DNA of 64,000 nt from QAKW01 sp964428505 (GCA_964428505.1 CAYRYQ010000001.1:61066-125065), one strand, 5' to 3'. Shown: positions 36,603 to 45,850, counted from the first letter of the stretch. Made by a program: numbers and translations. The notes: a model not told the origin generated them from the sequence alone.

Positions 36603-37103
36603 ATGATACATATTGTGCTGGTGGAGCCGGAAATTCCTCAAAACACCGGAAATATTTCCAGAACCTGTGCCGCGGCGGGGCTGGCGCTGCATCTGATAAA
36701 GCCGCTGGGATTTGATATCAGCGAAAAGGCTGTGCGCCGGGCCGGGCTGGATTATTGGCAGTTTTTGCGTTTGACGGTGCACGAAGGCTATAAAGAATTT
36801 TTAAAATCGGCGGCCGGCCGCGGGCGTTTTTATTATTGTACCACCAAGGGTGCGCAGCCATACAGCGAAATGAATTATCAGACCGAGGAAGACCTGTTTT
36901 TTCTTTTTGGGCCGGAATCCCGCGGCCTGCCGGAGCGGATTTTAAAGCAGCATCCGGGCAGCTGCATCCGCATTCCGATGATCGAAGGAGCCAGAAGCCT
37001 GAATTTGTCCAACGCGGTGGCCGTAATTGCTTACGAAGCGCTGCGGCAGCAATCCTTCGGTTCTCTGCAAAAAATCGGGCACCTGACCGGCAGAATAGAT
37101 TAA
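36603..37103 (+). CDS. trmL: tRNA (cytidine/uridine-34-2'-O)-methyltransferase TrmL
   Basis: SPOUT-family methyltransferase of about 166 residues. Begins MIHIVLVEPEIPQNTGNISR, the typical N-terminus. The knotted SAM site shows LFGPESRGLPERIL and IPMIEGARSLNLSNAVAVIAYEAL. It methylates the wobble ribose of some tRNA-Leu. The ATG at 36603 has a GGAAGGG site. Followed by the MFS gene after 34 bp. Confidence 0.94.
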   Translation: MIHIVLVEPEIPQNTGNISRTCAAAGLALHLIKPLGFDISEKAVRRAGLDYWQFLRLTVHEGYKEFLKSAAGRGRFYYCTTKGAQPYSEMNYQTEEDLFFLFGPESRGLPERILKQHPGSCIRIPMIEGARSLNLSNAVAVIAYEALRQQSFGSLQKIGHLTGRID

Positions 37104-37137
37104 TAAAGGAAAGCCATACTACCGATAAAGAGGTGGT

Positions 37138-38238
37138 GTGGCTTTGTTTTCATTATTATTGATCGCGCAGGCTTGCTCGTTGACCGGCGGTTTTGTGCAG
37201 ACGCTGGTGCTGTCCTGGGTGGCAGCGGAGTTGGGCGGCGGGATTTACAGCCTGAGTGCGTACCTGATTGCCTGCTATCTGCCGGTGGCGCTGCTTTCTT
37301 ATCCGTTTGGGCGATGGCTGGACCGGCGGCCGCAGAAAGCGTATTTGGTCGGCAGCGAGCTGGTTTTGGCCTTGTTGTCGCTGGTGCTGTGGCTCTCTGC
37401 CCGTTTTGATTGGCTGACCTACCCGTTTTTGCTTTGGTTCGGCGCGCTTTGGGGCGTGGTACGCGCATTTCAGACGCCTCTTTATCAAGGTCTGCCCCGC
37501 AGAATGGCAAAAAATCTTTCCAAGGGAACCGCGCTGCTCACCGTGATTACCTATGGGGCGCGGGGTGTGGGCCCGATTGCGGGAGGAATTCTTTATCAGC
37601 GGTTTGGCGCCGCTGTGCCCTTCTTGGTGAATTTTCTGTCGTTTCTCCCCTCGGTCGTATTGCTGCTGTTTTTAAGAATTCCTCAGCCCTCCCCGCAGGG
37701 AGAACCCGCTTTAAAAAAGTGGATGCCGCTGCTGATCCGGATTTTTTTGGTGGCGTTTCTTGGCGCGAATTATAACGTGACCTTTGTCTCCCTGGTGCGG
37801 GCGGAGGGCTTGGGCAGCGCTTCCTATGGCATTGCCATGGGGCTGCTGGGTGCGGGCGCGCTGATCGGGTTCTTTCTGAAAGCCAAGGCGCGCTCCCCGC
37901 TGCCGCTCGCGCTTTTCCCGCCCGGCATGGGGCTGCTGAATATCGCAATGGCGCAGCTGCCGGGCATTTTCTGGAGGAGCTTCTGTATATTACTTTATGG
38001 GATTTTGGATTTTTGGTTCTTTGCGACCGCCGTTTTTTTGCTGTCCCGCGCCGCGCGCACAGAGGAAATCACCGGGGTGATGGGCCTATATACCGTTACC
38101 ACGGTGGGTGCGATTCCGGTAGGAGCGCTGCTTTGGAGCCTCGTGTCCACTTCTCTGGGGCTGCAGGCGGCACTTTGTATTTTAGGCGGCGGGCTGCTGC
38201 TGATCGGCATTCTGGAATGGACAGCACCATTGCCGTAG
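37138..38238 (+). CDS. MFS-type transporter
   Basis: The 366-residue protein has about 10-12 hydrophobic segments throughout. The MFS loop motif is visible after TM2 as YPFGRWLDRRPQKAYLVGSE. GTG start at 37138 behind AGAGGTG. Slightly shorter than the usual 400 residues but without an internal break. Substrate not predictable; a role as an exporter is typical for the group. Confidence 0.8.
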   Translation: MALFSLLLIAQACSLTGGFVQTLVLSWVAAELGGGIYSLSAYLIACYLPVALLSYPFGRWLDRRPQKAYLVGSELVLALLSLVLWLSARFDWLTYPFLLWFGALWGVVRAFQTPLYQGLPRRMAKNLSKGTALLTVITYGARGVGPIAGGILYQRFGAAVPFLVNFLSFLPSVVLLLFLRIPQPSPQGEPALKKWMPLLIRIFLVAFLGANYNVTFVSLVRAEGLGSASYGIAMGLLGAGALIGFFLKAKARSPLPLALFPPGMGLLNIAMAQLPGIFWRSFCILLYGILDFWFFATAVFLLSRAARTEEITGVMGLYTVTTVGAIPVGALLWSLVSTSLGLQAALCILGGGLLLIGILEWTAPLP

Positions 38239-38242
38239 CCGC

Positions 38243-38282
38243 AAAAAGAGGCACCTTGAAAAAATTCAAGGCGCCTCTTTTT
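38243..38282. terminator. Bidirectional terminator between MFS and PrsA-like genes
   Basis: AAAAAGAGGC-x-CCTTGAA ... TTCAAGG-x-GCCTCTTTTT, 17-18 bp stem with one mismatch and a four-base loop, between convergent genes. Confidence 0.88.
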
Positions 38283-39351
38283 ATGACTGCTCTACCAGCT
38301 TTTCCGGCAGATATTTTTTAGTAATTTTGGTGTTGATTTTAACGGTGGTGTTTGCTTTCCAGCGATCCAGCATAGCGGAAATATCGTCTGCCTTCATTTC
38401 TTCCAGCGCCGCCTGCCGGATGGTTGCGGTGAAAACGCTGTCGGCCGTGCCGTCATACCGCTTGATGATGACATATCCGTTGGTTATTTCAATTTGCTTT
38501 ACATCGCCCACTTCCATGGACAGGGCCGTGCTGGTCAGCGTGTCGTCATAGCCGCTGCTTTCAGCAATGACAACGCCGTCTCCCAAGGTGGAGGTATCGT
38601 CGCTGTAAAGGCTGATCACATCCTCAAATCGATCGGTGTCGCTGGGCGCCGTTGCCGCCGTATAGGCATCCGCCGCTTTCTGCTTTGCGGCCGCCAACGC
38701 TTCGTCGCTTAAGGCTTCCCTGGTATCTTTATCAATTTTCAAAATAAAAGCAAGCTTTACCCGGGCATTGTGCACATTATAGTAATCCTTCACATCCTGC
38801 ACCGGCACCGGCGTTACGCCGTCATCTTCGCCGTAATAATAGGCCAGCACCTTGCTCTTTTTGGCGGAGTCGTAAACCTCCTCCAGATATTCATCGTAGG
38901 TATAGTTGGAGTCAGAAAGCTTTTGCGTAAAGGTACTCATGCCGCCCGCGTTTTCCACCGCTTCGGACAGCGCCTTGTTGATGGTCTGTTCTTCGGTATC
39001 CGAGAAGGAAAGCCCCAGCTGATCGAATTGCACAGAATAAAGTTTCTGATCGATCAAATAGTCATTGAGATAGTTGACAAAAACGTCTGACATGGTGGAG
39101 CCATCGTCCATTTTGTCGGTCCAGAGCGAGACGGAATCGTCTTCCTTCAGGGATGAAAGATAATTGGTGCGCAAGGTCAGCACATTGCGGTAATAGTCGT
39201 TTTCCGAGACGGTCTGGTCGCCGACCTTCATCGCATAGGCATTCTTCTTCCCGCAGGCGCAGAGCAGAAAGAGGGTCATTCCCAGCACCAGCCCGCCCGC
39301 AAGAACGCGGATTCCTTTTTTCACAAGATTCGTACTCCTTTTATCGGTCAT
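38281..39351 (-). CDS. PrsA/SurA-like foldase lipoprotein
   Basis: The 356-residue protein has a lipoprotein signal ending in the lipobox LCAC (Cys near residue 33). A SurA-like N-terminal helical region (VGDQTVSENDYYRNVLTL ... YLIDQKLYSVQFDQLGLSFSD) follows. About residues 195-310 resemble a divergent parvulin-type PPIase domain (LAFILKIDKDT, ...TSTALSMEVGDVKQIEITNGYVIIKRYD). It probably helps fold exported proteins outside the membrane. Whether the rotamase is active is uncertain. Confidence 0.75.
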   Translation of the reverse strand: MTDKRSTNLVKKGIRVLAGGLVLGMTLFLLCACGKKNAYAMKVGDQTVSENDYYRNVLTLRTNYLSSLKEDDSVSLWTDKMDDGSTMSDVFVNYLNDYLIDQKLYSVQFDQLGLSFSDTEEQTINKALSEAVENAGGMSTFTQKLSDSNYTYDEYLEEVYDSAKKSKVLAYYYGEDDGVTPVPVQDVKDYYNVHNARVKLAFILKIDKDTREALSDEALAAAKQKAADAYTAATAPSDTDRFEDVISLYSDDTSTLGDGVVIAESSGYDDTLTSTALSMEVGDVKQIEITNGYVIIKRYDGTADSVFTATIRQAALEEMKADDISAMLDRWKANTTVKINTKITKKYLPEKLVEQS

Positions 39352-39420
39352 GATAAAATTAGTATATCATTCCTCCGCCGGAAAGTAAACGGTTAATTTT
39401 GAACGTTTTTAAAACACCCG

Positions 39421-39449
39421 TTGCGCAGAAACAATAAAGATGGTAAAAT
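39421..39449 (+). promoter_or_regulatory. Promoter abutting the rlmD start codon
   Basis: TTGCGC (39421-39426), 17 bp, TAAAAT (39444-39449). The predicted transcription start (about 39456) coincides with the ATG at 39456. Confidence 0.55.
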
Positions 39450-39455
39450 AAAATC

Positions 39456-40811
39456 ATGGAAAAAAATAATTGTGTAACAGTGACAATGGAAGATTATACG
39501 GAAGAGGGCTTTGGCATCGCCCGCCATCAGGGCTATGTGCTTTTTGTGCCGGGCACCATTGCCGGGGAGCAGGCGGAAGTGTTGGTGGTCAAAGCCGGCA
39601 AGCGCTTCGGCTATGGCAAGCTGTTGCGGCTGCTGCGCGCATCTCCGGAGCGCCGGGAGGAAGATTGCCCGCTGGCCAAGCGCTGCGGCGGGTGCGCCTT
39701 TTGGCACTTATCCTATTTAGAGGAGCGGCGGCTGAAAGAAAACCGGGTGCGCCAGCAGTTGGAGCGGATCGGCAGGCTATCGGTGCCGGTGCTTCCTCTG
39801 TTGGGCGCGCCGTCTCTCTGCGGGTATCGCAACAAGGCTCAATTTCCGATTCGTCAGGTGGCAGGGCGTCCGCAGGGCGGCTTTTACGCGCCCGGCAGCC
39901 ATGGGCTGGTCACCGGCGCGCCCTGTCAGATCCAGCCTGAACAATTCAACCGGGTTTTGGAATGGACGCTGGATTTTATGGTCCAAAACGGCATTTCCGC
40001 CTATGAAGAGGCAACCTATACGGGCACGGTGCGCCACCTTTATCTGCGCTTTGGGGAAGAGACCGGGGAATTGATGGTCTGTCTGGTGGTAAACGTGCAG
40101 ACTTTCCCTGCCGGAAAAGCATATGCGGCGGCCGTGCAGGCAGCTTTTCCCGCGGTTAAAACCGTTTGTGTCAATTATAACGACCGCAACACCAACGTGG
40201 TGCTGAGCAACAAAACCGAAACGCTGCTGGGACCGGGATTTATTGAAGATTTGTTGCTGGGCAAGCGCTATCGCATCGCGCCTGCGTCCTTTTATCAGGT
40301 GAACCACAAGCAGACTATGGTGCTTTATGAAGAGGTGCGGCGCCTGGCGGCGCTCACCGGTCGGGAGCGGGTGTTGGATCTTTATTGCGGCATCGGCACC
40401 ATCGGCCTTTCGCTGGCCGATCAGTGCCGGGAGCTGGTCGGGGTGGAAATTGTGCGGGAGGCGGTGGAAAACGCCAAAGAAAATGCCCGGCTCAATGGGG
40501 TGTCAAACGCCCGCTTTTTCTGCGCCGACGCCACTGCGGCGGCCGCCCGCTTTGCGCAGAATGATGAGCAATTCGATTTGGTGGTGGTGGATCCGCCCCG
40601 CAAGGGCTGTGACCGCGCCGCGCTGGACGCGCTGGAAAAAATCGCGCCTAAAAAGCTGATCTATGTCTCCTGCAACCCGGCCACGCTGGCCCGGGACTTA
40701 GCGCTGCTTGAAGAGCGGGGCTTTCAGGCGCATAGCGCCACTCCTGTGGATCTGTTTCCCAGAACAAGCCACGTTGAGACGGTAGTATTGATGTCGCGGG
40801 AAAAAGACTGA
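39456..40811 (+). CDS. rlmD: 23S rRNA (uracil-C5)-methyltransferase, RlmD/RlmCD family
   Basis: The 451-residue protein has an N-terminal TRAM domain (EDYTEEGFGIARHQGYVLFVPG). The Fe-S cluster cysteines are in CPLAKRCGGC near residue 71, with a fourth Cys in GAPCQIQ. The methyltransferase core has VLDLYCGIGTIGLSLA, VVDPPRKGCDRAAL, and the catalytic-Cys motif YVSCNPATLARDLALL. No Shine-Dalgarno is seen, and the promoter -10 ends only six bases before the ATG, so the mRNA may be leaderless. The exact target uridine (747 or 1939) cannot be told. Confidence 0.92.
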   Translation: MEKNNCVTVTMEDYTEEGFGIARHQGYVLFVPGTIAGEQAEVLVVKAGKRFGYGKLLRLLRASPERREEDCPLAKRCGGCAFWHLSYLEERRLKENRVRQQLERIGRLSVPVLPLLGAPSLCGYRNKAQFPIRQVAGRPQGGFYAPGSHGLVTGAPCQIQPEQFNRVLEWTLDFMVQNGISAYEEATYTGTVRHLYLRFGEETGELMVCLVVNVQTFPAGKAYAAAVQAAFPAVKTVCVNYNDRNTNVVLSNKTETLLGPGFIEDLLLGKRYRIAPASFYQVNHKQTMVLYEEVRRLAALTGRERVLDLYCGIGTIGLSLADQCRELVGVEIVREAVENAKENARLNGVSNARFFCADATAAAARFAQNDEQFDLVVVDPPRKGCDRAALDALEKIAPKKLIYVSCNPATLARDLALLEERGFQAHSATPVDLFPRTSHVETVVLMSREKD

Positions 40812-40933
40812 ATGTGCGAAAAGCCCAGTAAATAAGCCGTTTCTGTAGTTTTGCGATTTTCAAGCTGTACATTCAGAGCGTTGTTTTACTTGCTCATGGG
40901 AATAAGTCCATTCGGTGAGATTCCGTTCGCGAG

Positions 40934-41059
40934 AGGACAGGATTGATAACGGGCTTTCACGACAGGACAGGATAGATGTTTTGCGTTTTTGGGGCTTGGT
41001 GAGAGAACAGGATAGATATTTTTTGGATTTCGGTGTGTGCGTGGGAACAGGTCAAATGT
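40934..41059 (+). repeat. Four imperfect 15-17 bp direct repeats
   Basis: Variants of AGGACAGGATAGATGTT occur at about 40934, 40964, 41004 and 41043, spaced 30-40 bp. They lie in the 457-bp gap between rlmD and the AAA ATPase. A possible reading frame through them (REDRID/RQDRID) does not look like a gene. Nature unknown. Confidence 0.6.
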
Positions 41060-41102
41060 CTGATAGTAAAGAGTTTTTGATTTGGAAGGGAATTTTACTA
41101 TT

Positions 41103-41137
41103 AAAATCCTACCGGTATGATACCAGTAGGATTTTTT
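41103..41137 (+). terminator. Terminator-like hairpin in the rlmD-AAA gap
   Basis: AAAATCCTAC pairs with GTAGGATTTT around a nested GGTAT/ATACC stem, followed by T residues. It could insulate the AAA/RloB cassette from upstream transcription. Confidence 0.7.
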
Positions 41138-41194
41138 AGTCAGCGATAAATAAAATTCATTTTGCAATAAATAAGCAAAACAAGAATAGACCAG

Positions 41195-41223
41195 TTGACT
41201 TTTGAGCATAATATGCATATAAT
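41195..41223 (+). promoter_or_regulatory. Promoter of the AAA/RloB cassette
   Basis: TTGACT (41195-41200), 17 bp, TATAAT (41218-41223), 46 bp before the AAA gene start. Confidence 0.8.
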
Positions 41224-41268
41224 TATAATATGATTTTGCAATGTATTTGCAGAATGGAGGAAATTTAT

Positions 41269-42597
41269 ATGTTGCTAGAATTTAAAACAAAGAATTACAA
41301 GTCTTTTGCTGAGGATGCTAGATTCTCAATGATTGCTGCGCCAAAACAATCGGGACTTGATTATAGTTTATTAAAAGAAAACGTAAAAGGAAAGACTATT
41401 AAAGGTTTGTGTTCCTCAGTGATTTATGGCCCGAATGCAGCTGGTAAAACAAATATCATCGGGGCCATGGATGTTTTTCGGGCCATCGTTTTGCGAGGCA
41501 ATATCAAAAATTCCGAAGAAAAGACATCCCCTAACCCAGCATCATCAGCATTGGAACTCATTCCAAATAACAAGACACTCACTCCGCAACCAGTGGATTT
41601 TTCTGTTGACTTTTTAGAGAATGGATTTCGCATTCAATACGCAATTAGTATTGATCTAGGACTGTTCCTCGATGATGAGTATAAGAGAAGCATTATATCC
41701 GAAGAGTTAGTTGTTAACGGAGACAGTGTTTTTAAACGTAAAGAAAAGTTGACTTTCGATAATTTAAAAGTTATCAAAGAATATCTCTCGGATTCAATAG
41801 AGCAGAACGGGAAAAAAATCGAAGAGATTGCTACAAATAGCATAAATCAAGAAGAGCTGTTTTTGACCAATGGTTTCAAAATAATTTTTTCTCAGTCTTT
41901 TGTGAAGATGGTAACTGATTGGTTTGCCAATAAGTTTATGGTCATTTATCGTGCTGATTCAATGCAACTGATTAAGCGGTTTGCCGACCCACAGAAAAAA
42001 GCTGTTTATGTAGTGAAAACGACTGATGAAGCCGCAAAGCTATTCGGAATCAATTCAAACGCTGTTGGTTATGTCGTTGGTGAAGATGACTCCGAGGCGA
42101 AATTGTGTTCTTTCTTTAAGAACGTTAAGGATAAAAAAAGCGCCGTTATGGCGGCTGAACAATTTGAGTCATATGGCACAATTCGTTTTATCAATATGTT
42201 CCCATTAGTTATCCGAGCAATACAGACTGGCGGGACCCTGGTAGTCGATGAATTTGATGCGTCTATCCATCCAATGGCATTAATGAGTATTATTAATGTT
42301 TTTCATAATGATGATATTAATATTCATCATGCACAACTTATCTTCAATACCCATAACCCGATTTTTTTGAATTCTAATCTTTTTAGAAGAGATGAAATTA
42401 AATTCGTGGAGCGTGAAGACGAGAGCCATTACAGCACTCTATATGCGTTATCTGATTTCGGAACCACAGGAGAAAAAGGTGTCCGGAAGCATGAAGATTA
42501 TATGAAAAATTATTTCATTAGCCAATACGGAGCAATTAAAGATATTGACTTCACACCAATCTTTGAGGAAATTCTAGCAGACGAAGGAGAGGTGTGA
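41269..42597 (+). CDS. AAA-family ATPase, RloA/AbiLi-like
   Basis: The 442-residue protein starts MLLEFKTKNYKSFAEDARFS, the typical opening of AAA_15/AAA_21 (SMC/OLD-like) ATPases. Walker A GPNAAGKTN lies near residue 55, and Walker B VVDEFDASIHP near 324, followed by the FNTHNPIFLN segment with its conserved histidine. GGAGG precedes the ATG at 41269. It overlaps or abuts the RloB-like gene. The pair matches known abortive-infection (AbiL) or RloAB modules thought to act in phage defence. The DNA is visibly more AT-rich than its neighbours, suggesting horizontal gain. Confidence 0.85.
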   Translation: MLLEFKTKNYKSFAEDARFSMIAAPKQSGLDYSLLKENVKGKTIKGLCSSVIYGPNAAGKTNIIGAMDVFRAIVLRGNIKNSEEKTSPNPASSALELIPNNKTLTPQPVDFSVDFLENGFRIQYAISIDLGLFLDDEYKRSIISEELVVNGDSVFKRKEKLTFDNLKVIKEYLSDSIEQNGKKIEEIATNSINQEELFLTNGFKIIFSQSFVKMVTDWFANKFMVIYRADSMQLIKRFADPQKKAVYVVKTTDEAAKLFGINSNAVGYVVGEDDSEAKLCSFFKNVKDKKSAVMAAEQFESYGTIRFINMFPLVIRAIQTGGTLVVDEFDASIHPMALMSIINVFHNDDINIHHAQLIFNTHNPIFLNSNLFRRDEIKFVEREDESHYSTLYALSDFGTTGEKGVRKHEDYMKNYFISQYGAIKDIDFTPIFEEILADEGEV

Positions 42598-42599
42598 TT

Positions 42600-43277
42600 A
42601 TGGCTAATCGCAAATCAACGAAAAAGTATTACTTCAGTGTTGAAGGAGAAACGGAACAGTGGTATCTAAAATGGTTGCAAGATGAACTAAATGCTACAGA
42701 AGAATCGGTATATAAGGTTTCTTTTGATTGCCCTGTGCAAAAAAATCCTTATAAACGTGCAAAGACATTGACTATTCTTAGAACAGAAAAGAAAAAAGTT
42801 GATATTTATCATTTGTCTGATTATGAAAGCGGTGAGCCAATTCATGTTCAGCAATTTACCGAAACAATGGATAATATGAAAAAGGCTAACGAAGCAGGCA
42901 AATATATCAATTACAAGTTTGGCTACAGCAACTTAACCTTTGATTTATGGATTGTTTTGCATAGGGTAGATTGCAATGGTGCCGTTTTTCATAGGAAAAA
43001 TTACATTACTACTATAAACCGTGCTTACGAAGAACATTTTGAGAGTATGGATGAGTATAAACATGAAGACAATTTTAAAAGGTGTCTTAGCAAGTTGAGT
43101 CTTTCTAATGTTATAGAAGCCATTAATCGTGCAAAATTTATTATGAAAAGGAACCAAGATAATGGTTATACCCTGCATCTGTACAAGGGATATAAATATT
43201 ATAAAGAAAATCCATCTCTAGCTATCTGGGAGGCGATCGAAAAAATACTTAAGGATTGTGAATTGTATAATAATTAA
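42600..43277 (+). CDS. RloB/AbiLii-like protein
   Basis: About 225 residues. Begins MANRKSTKKYYFSVEGETEQWYLKWL: the EGETE motif is characteristic of RloB-family proteins, which have a Toprim-like fold and may be nucleases. The segment FGYSNLTFDLWIVLHRVD matches the family's conserved SNPxFExWLLLH region. The ATG at 42600 with AGGAGAGG upstream sits two bases after the ATPase stop, so the two are coupled. The ATPase is the expected partner. Toxic or nuclease function inferred, not shown. Confidence 0.82.
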   Translation: MANRKSTKKYYFSVEGETEQWYLKWLQDELNATEESVYKVSFDCPVQKNPYKRAKTLTILRTEKKKVDIYHLSDYESGEPIHVQQFTETMDNMKKANEAGKYINYKFGYSNLTFDLWIVLHRVDCNGAVFHRKNYITTINRAYEEHFESMDEYKHEDNFKRCLSKLSLSNVIEAINRAKFIMKRNQDNGYTLHLYKGYKYYKENPSLAIWEAIEKILKDCELYNN

Positions 43278-43320
43278 GTTCAAGAGAAGACATGAACTTT
43301 ATTGGAACATATTTCAAAAT

Positions 43321-43361
43321 CAATGAGGCATTCTACAAAAATAGAGTGCCTCATTGATTTT
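43321..43361. terminator. Terminator between RloB gene and recombinase remnant
   Basis: A 15-bp stem with one mismatch (CAATGAGGCATTCTA with TAGAGTGCCTCATTG), followed by T-rich DNA. Convergent genes flank it. Confidence 0.8.
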
Positions 43362-43365
43362 CCTC

Positions 43366-44849
43366 TTATTCAGCCACATCCACCGTCACGCCGGACTTGA
43401 ATTCCACGGTAAATTTGTCTTCGTAAACAGTGACCTTTTCAATCAGCCGCCGGACAAGCGGCTCGTCGTATTCCGTCAGGGCGGTGGGCTGTTCCCGCAG
43501 GAAGGTGCCCATGTCGGCAATACGCTTTTTCTGCTCATCTCGCCCAGCGCTTTCCAGCTGAAGCTTCTGCTTATCCTCGCGCAGGCGGTAGATCTCCTCG
43601 GCGACATCCCCATAATCAACTCGGGCGCCGGTCCGTTTCAATAGTTCTTCCTGCAGTTCTGCCAGCCGCTTGTCGACATCGGTAAGTGGCTGGCTTTTTT
43701 CTGATTCGAGAACAGTTTCGATGTTTCTCTGCAGGGTGGCGAGGAAGGTGTCCTTGTCACACCATGTCTGATTAATGGCGGTGACCAGCACCTGCTCAAT
43801 TTGGCTTTCCGGCACGGTGCGGGCGTCGCAGAACATCCCGGTATTTTCAAGGCGGCTGATGCACCGCCAGACGATGGACTTCTTACCACGGTTATACCAA
43901 TGAATTCTGCGGTAAAACTCTCCGCAGCAGCCGCAAAAAACGATGTTCGACAGGCAGTGGCTGCTGCTGAAGACTCGGTTCTTCCCATTCGGGCTTTGAT
44001 GCACCAAACGTCGCCTCACCAATTCTTCCTGCACCTGCATAAAAAGTTCACGCGGAATAATGGCTTCGTGGCTGTTTTCCACGTAATACTGCGGCACAAG
44101 GCCGTTGTTTTTGACCCGCTGTTTGGTGAGGAAGTCTACGGTGTAGGTTTTCTGTAAAAGGGCATCACCGATGTATTTTTCATTTCGAAGAATTGTGCTG
44201 ATGTTGCTGGTATGCCACTTTTCCCGACCCGCGCCGTTCAGGATGCCGTCTGCCTCCAATCCTCGGGCAATTTTCAGCATACTGGCGCCTTCGAGGTACT
44301 CCCGGTAGATGCGCTTGACGATTTCGGCTTCCTCCGGCACAACCACCAGGTGCTTGTTTTCGTCCTTGGCATAGCCGAGGAACCAATTGCAGTTGATCTG
44401 GATTTCACCCTGCTGGTAGCGGTACTGCAAACCCAGCTTGACGTTTTGGCTCAAAGACTGGCTCTCCTGCTGGGCAAGCGACGCCATGATGGTAAGCATG
44501 ACCTCGCCCTTGGAATCCATGGTATTGATGTTTTCCTTTTCAAAATAAACGGGAATGTTCTTTTCCTTCAGCTGACGGATATATTTCAGACAGTCCAGCG
44601 TGTTACGGGCAAACCGGCTGATGGATTTCGTGATAATCATGTTAATGCCGCCTGCCATACACTCGTCAATCATGCGGTTAAATTCTTCACGCTTTTTGGT
44701 GTTGGTGCCGGAAATACCGTCGTCTGCGTAAATGCCCGCCAGTTTCCAGTCGGGATGCCATTGATATAATTGGTGTAATGTTCAATCTGAGCGTCATAAC
44801 TGGTGGCCTGTTCGTCGCTGTCTGTGGACACACGGCAGTATCGTCTCGA
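43366..44849 (-). pseudogene. Large serine recombinase, frameshifted and 5'-truncated
   Basis: The intact 435-codon part encodes the rest of the resolvase domain (IITKSISRFARNTLDCLKYI), the recombinase domain, a zinc ribbon (CGCCGEFYRR ... CDARTVPE) and a C-terminal coiled coil. Upstream in another frame lies the catalytic-Ser segment YCRVSTDSDEQATSYDAQIE, ending INGI. A one-base loss near 44752-44757 (NG|PDWKLAGIYADDG) breaks the frame. The extreme N-terminus and start are missing: at about 44849 the sequence runs into a sigma-factor fragment. It was probably the integrase of a Tn4451/Tn5397-like element and is now inactive. Confidence 0.85.
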
Positions 44850-44854
44850 CTCGT

Positions 44855-44992
44855 CAACGCACGAAATGCCTTTAATTCGATCTCTTGCGTTAAGTCCTCT
44901 GCGTCCTGTAAATTAGAACAGTGCTTCAGTGCAAAGCCATATATAGGTTTTAGGTATTTTGTTGTGATTTTCTCGGCTTGTTCTCGTTTCAT
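44855..44992 (-). pseudogene. Fragment of an ECF-like sigma factor (region 2)
   Basis: Starts MKREQAEKITTKYLKPIYGF and includes the region 2 signature QDAEDLTQEIELKAFRAL, then runs out of frame into the recombinase remnant. GAAAGCTTTC and AGGAGAAA lie near its start. About 46 codons of an original 160 or more remain. This marks an insertion or deletion junction. Confidence 0.7.
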
Positions 44993-45058
44993 CTGTTTTT
45001 CTCCTGTGAAAGCTTTCACTCATATAGACACTGGAAATGAAGAAAGGTTAGGAAATTT

Positions 45059-45091
45059 ATTGCCACTTGCAAAAAAAGAGCAAGTGGCAAT
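45059..45091 (-). terminator. Terminator after AraC remnant
   Basis: ATTGCCACTTGC (45059-45070) is perfectly complementary to GCAAGTGGCAAT (45080-45091), located ten bases after the AraC stop codon on the minus strand. Confidence 0.8.
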
Positions 45092-45100
45092 AGGTATGCC

Positions 45101-45850
45101 TTACAGTTTTTCCACAGGCACAGCCGCCCGTGCTCCTGTTATAGCTTCTGCACCCATTCCCATATATGGTGCATCATTAGATATTTCCAAATTGAATCGC
45201 TCAAATGGATATTTTTCAATCGCTTCATTCAAAATTCCGATTGCAATAGGAAAATCATTTTGGTCTTCAAACGGCATACCATTAAAATAAAGATATGTGC
45301 AAGGAGGTAACTCGGCAATTTCATATCCTTCTGGAATAGGCTTGTTGTAGTTCAGTGGAACTTCAACAAAAAATCCATTTTCGCCCAGACCAGATTTAAT
45401 TAAACTTGTTGGCAATCTACCGCCCGCAGCGGTGTCTAATTTTTCGGGAATACTGTTGTAAAAACCTTCCCAGTCACACCCAACTTCTTCACAAGCAGCA
45501 AAATAATCGGTTGCTTTATAACGAAGAAAAATCAGTTTTCGTGCAGGGCGTTCGACATTTGTAACTGTAACTGTGCGTGATACTTTTTCGTTTGACATAG
45601 GTTCTATACCTTCTTTTAATTGATAGTAGGCTTCGATAGGATGATTGACAAACCATTTTACAGGAGGCATTTCAATGTGGTATTTCTGTAGATTAATGCC
45701 AAACTGTCGAAAAAATGCTTTTGTAAAGCCGTCGTGTGAATCAAAGCCATTATCCATTGCAACATCCAAAATTTTTTTGTTCTCGCTTTGTAAAGATTGA
45801 GCTGCATTTGTCAATCTCAAAGCACGAACAGCTTCAAACGGTGTACACAC
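45101..45850 (-). pseudogene. AraC-type regulator, N-terminally truncated
   Basis: The readable part starts in the middle of the AraC DNA-binding domain (PFEAVRALRLTNAAQSLQSE, then ILDVAMDNGFDSHDGFTKAFFRQFG) and continues into a GyrI-like effector domain (RPARKLIFLRYKATDYFAACEEVG ... PPCTYLYFNGMPFEDQNDFP). The first 35-45 residues with helix one are missing; the frame is cut near 45846 where an unrelated membrane-protein fragment begins on the other strand. Probably non-functional. Its intact 3' end includes a terminator. Confidence 0.8.

Noticed and set aside
40915..41139. Plus-strand frame through the repeat cluster (contains REDRID and RQDRID)
   Set aside because: The apparent protein repeats come from the DNA repeats; no start signal and overlap with a terminator hairpin.
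44212..44769. 185-codon plus-strand frame antisense to the serine recombinase
   Set aside because: It lies opposite clearly conserved recombinase coding sequence and has no family features or ribosome-binding site.
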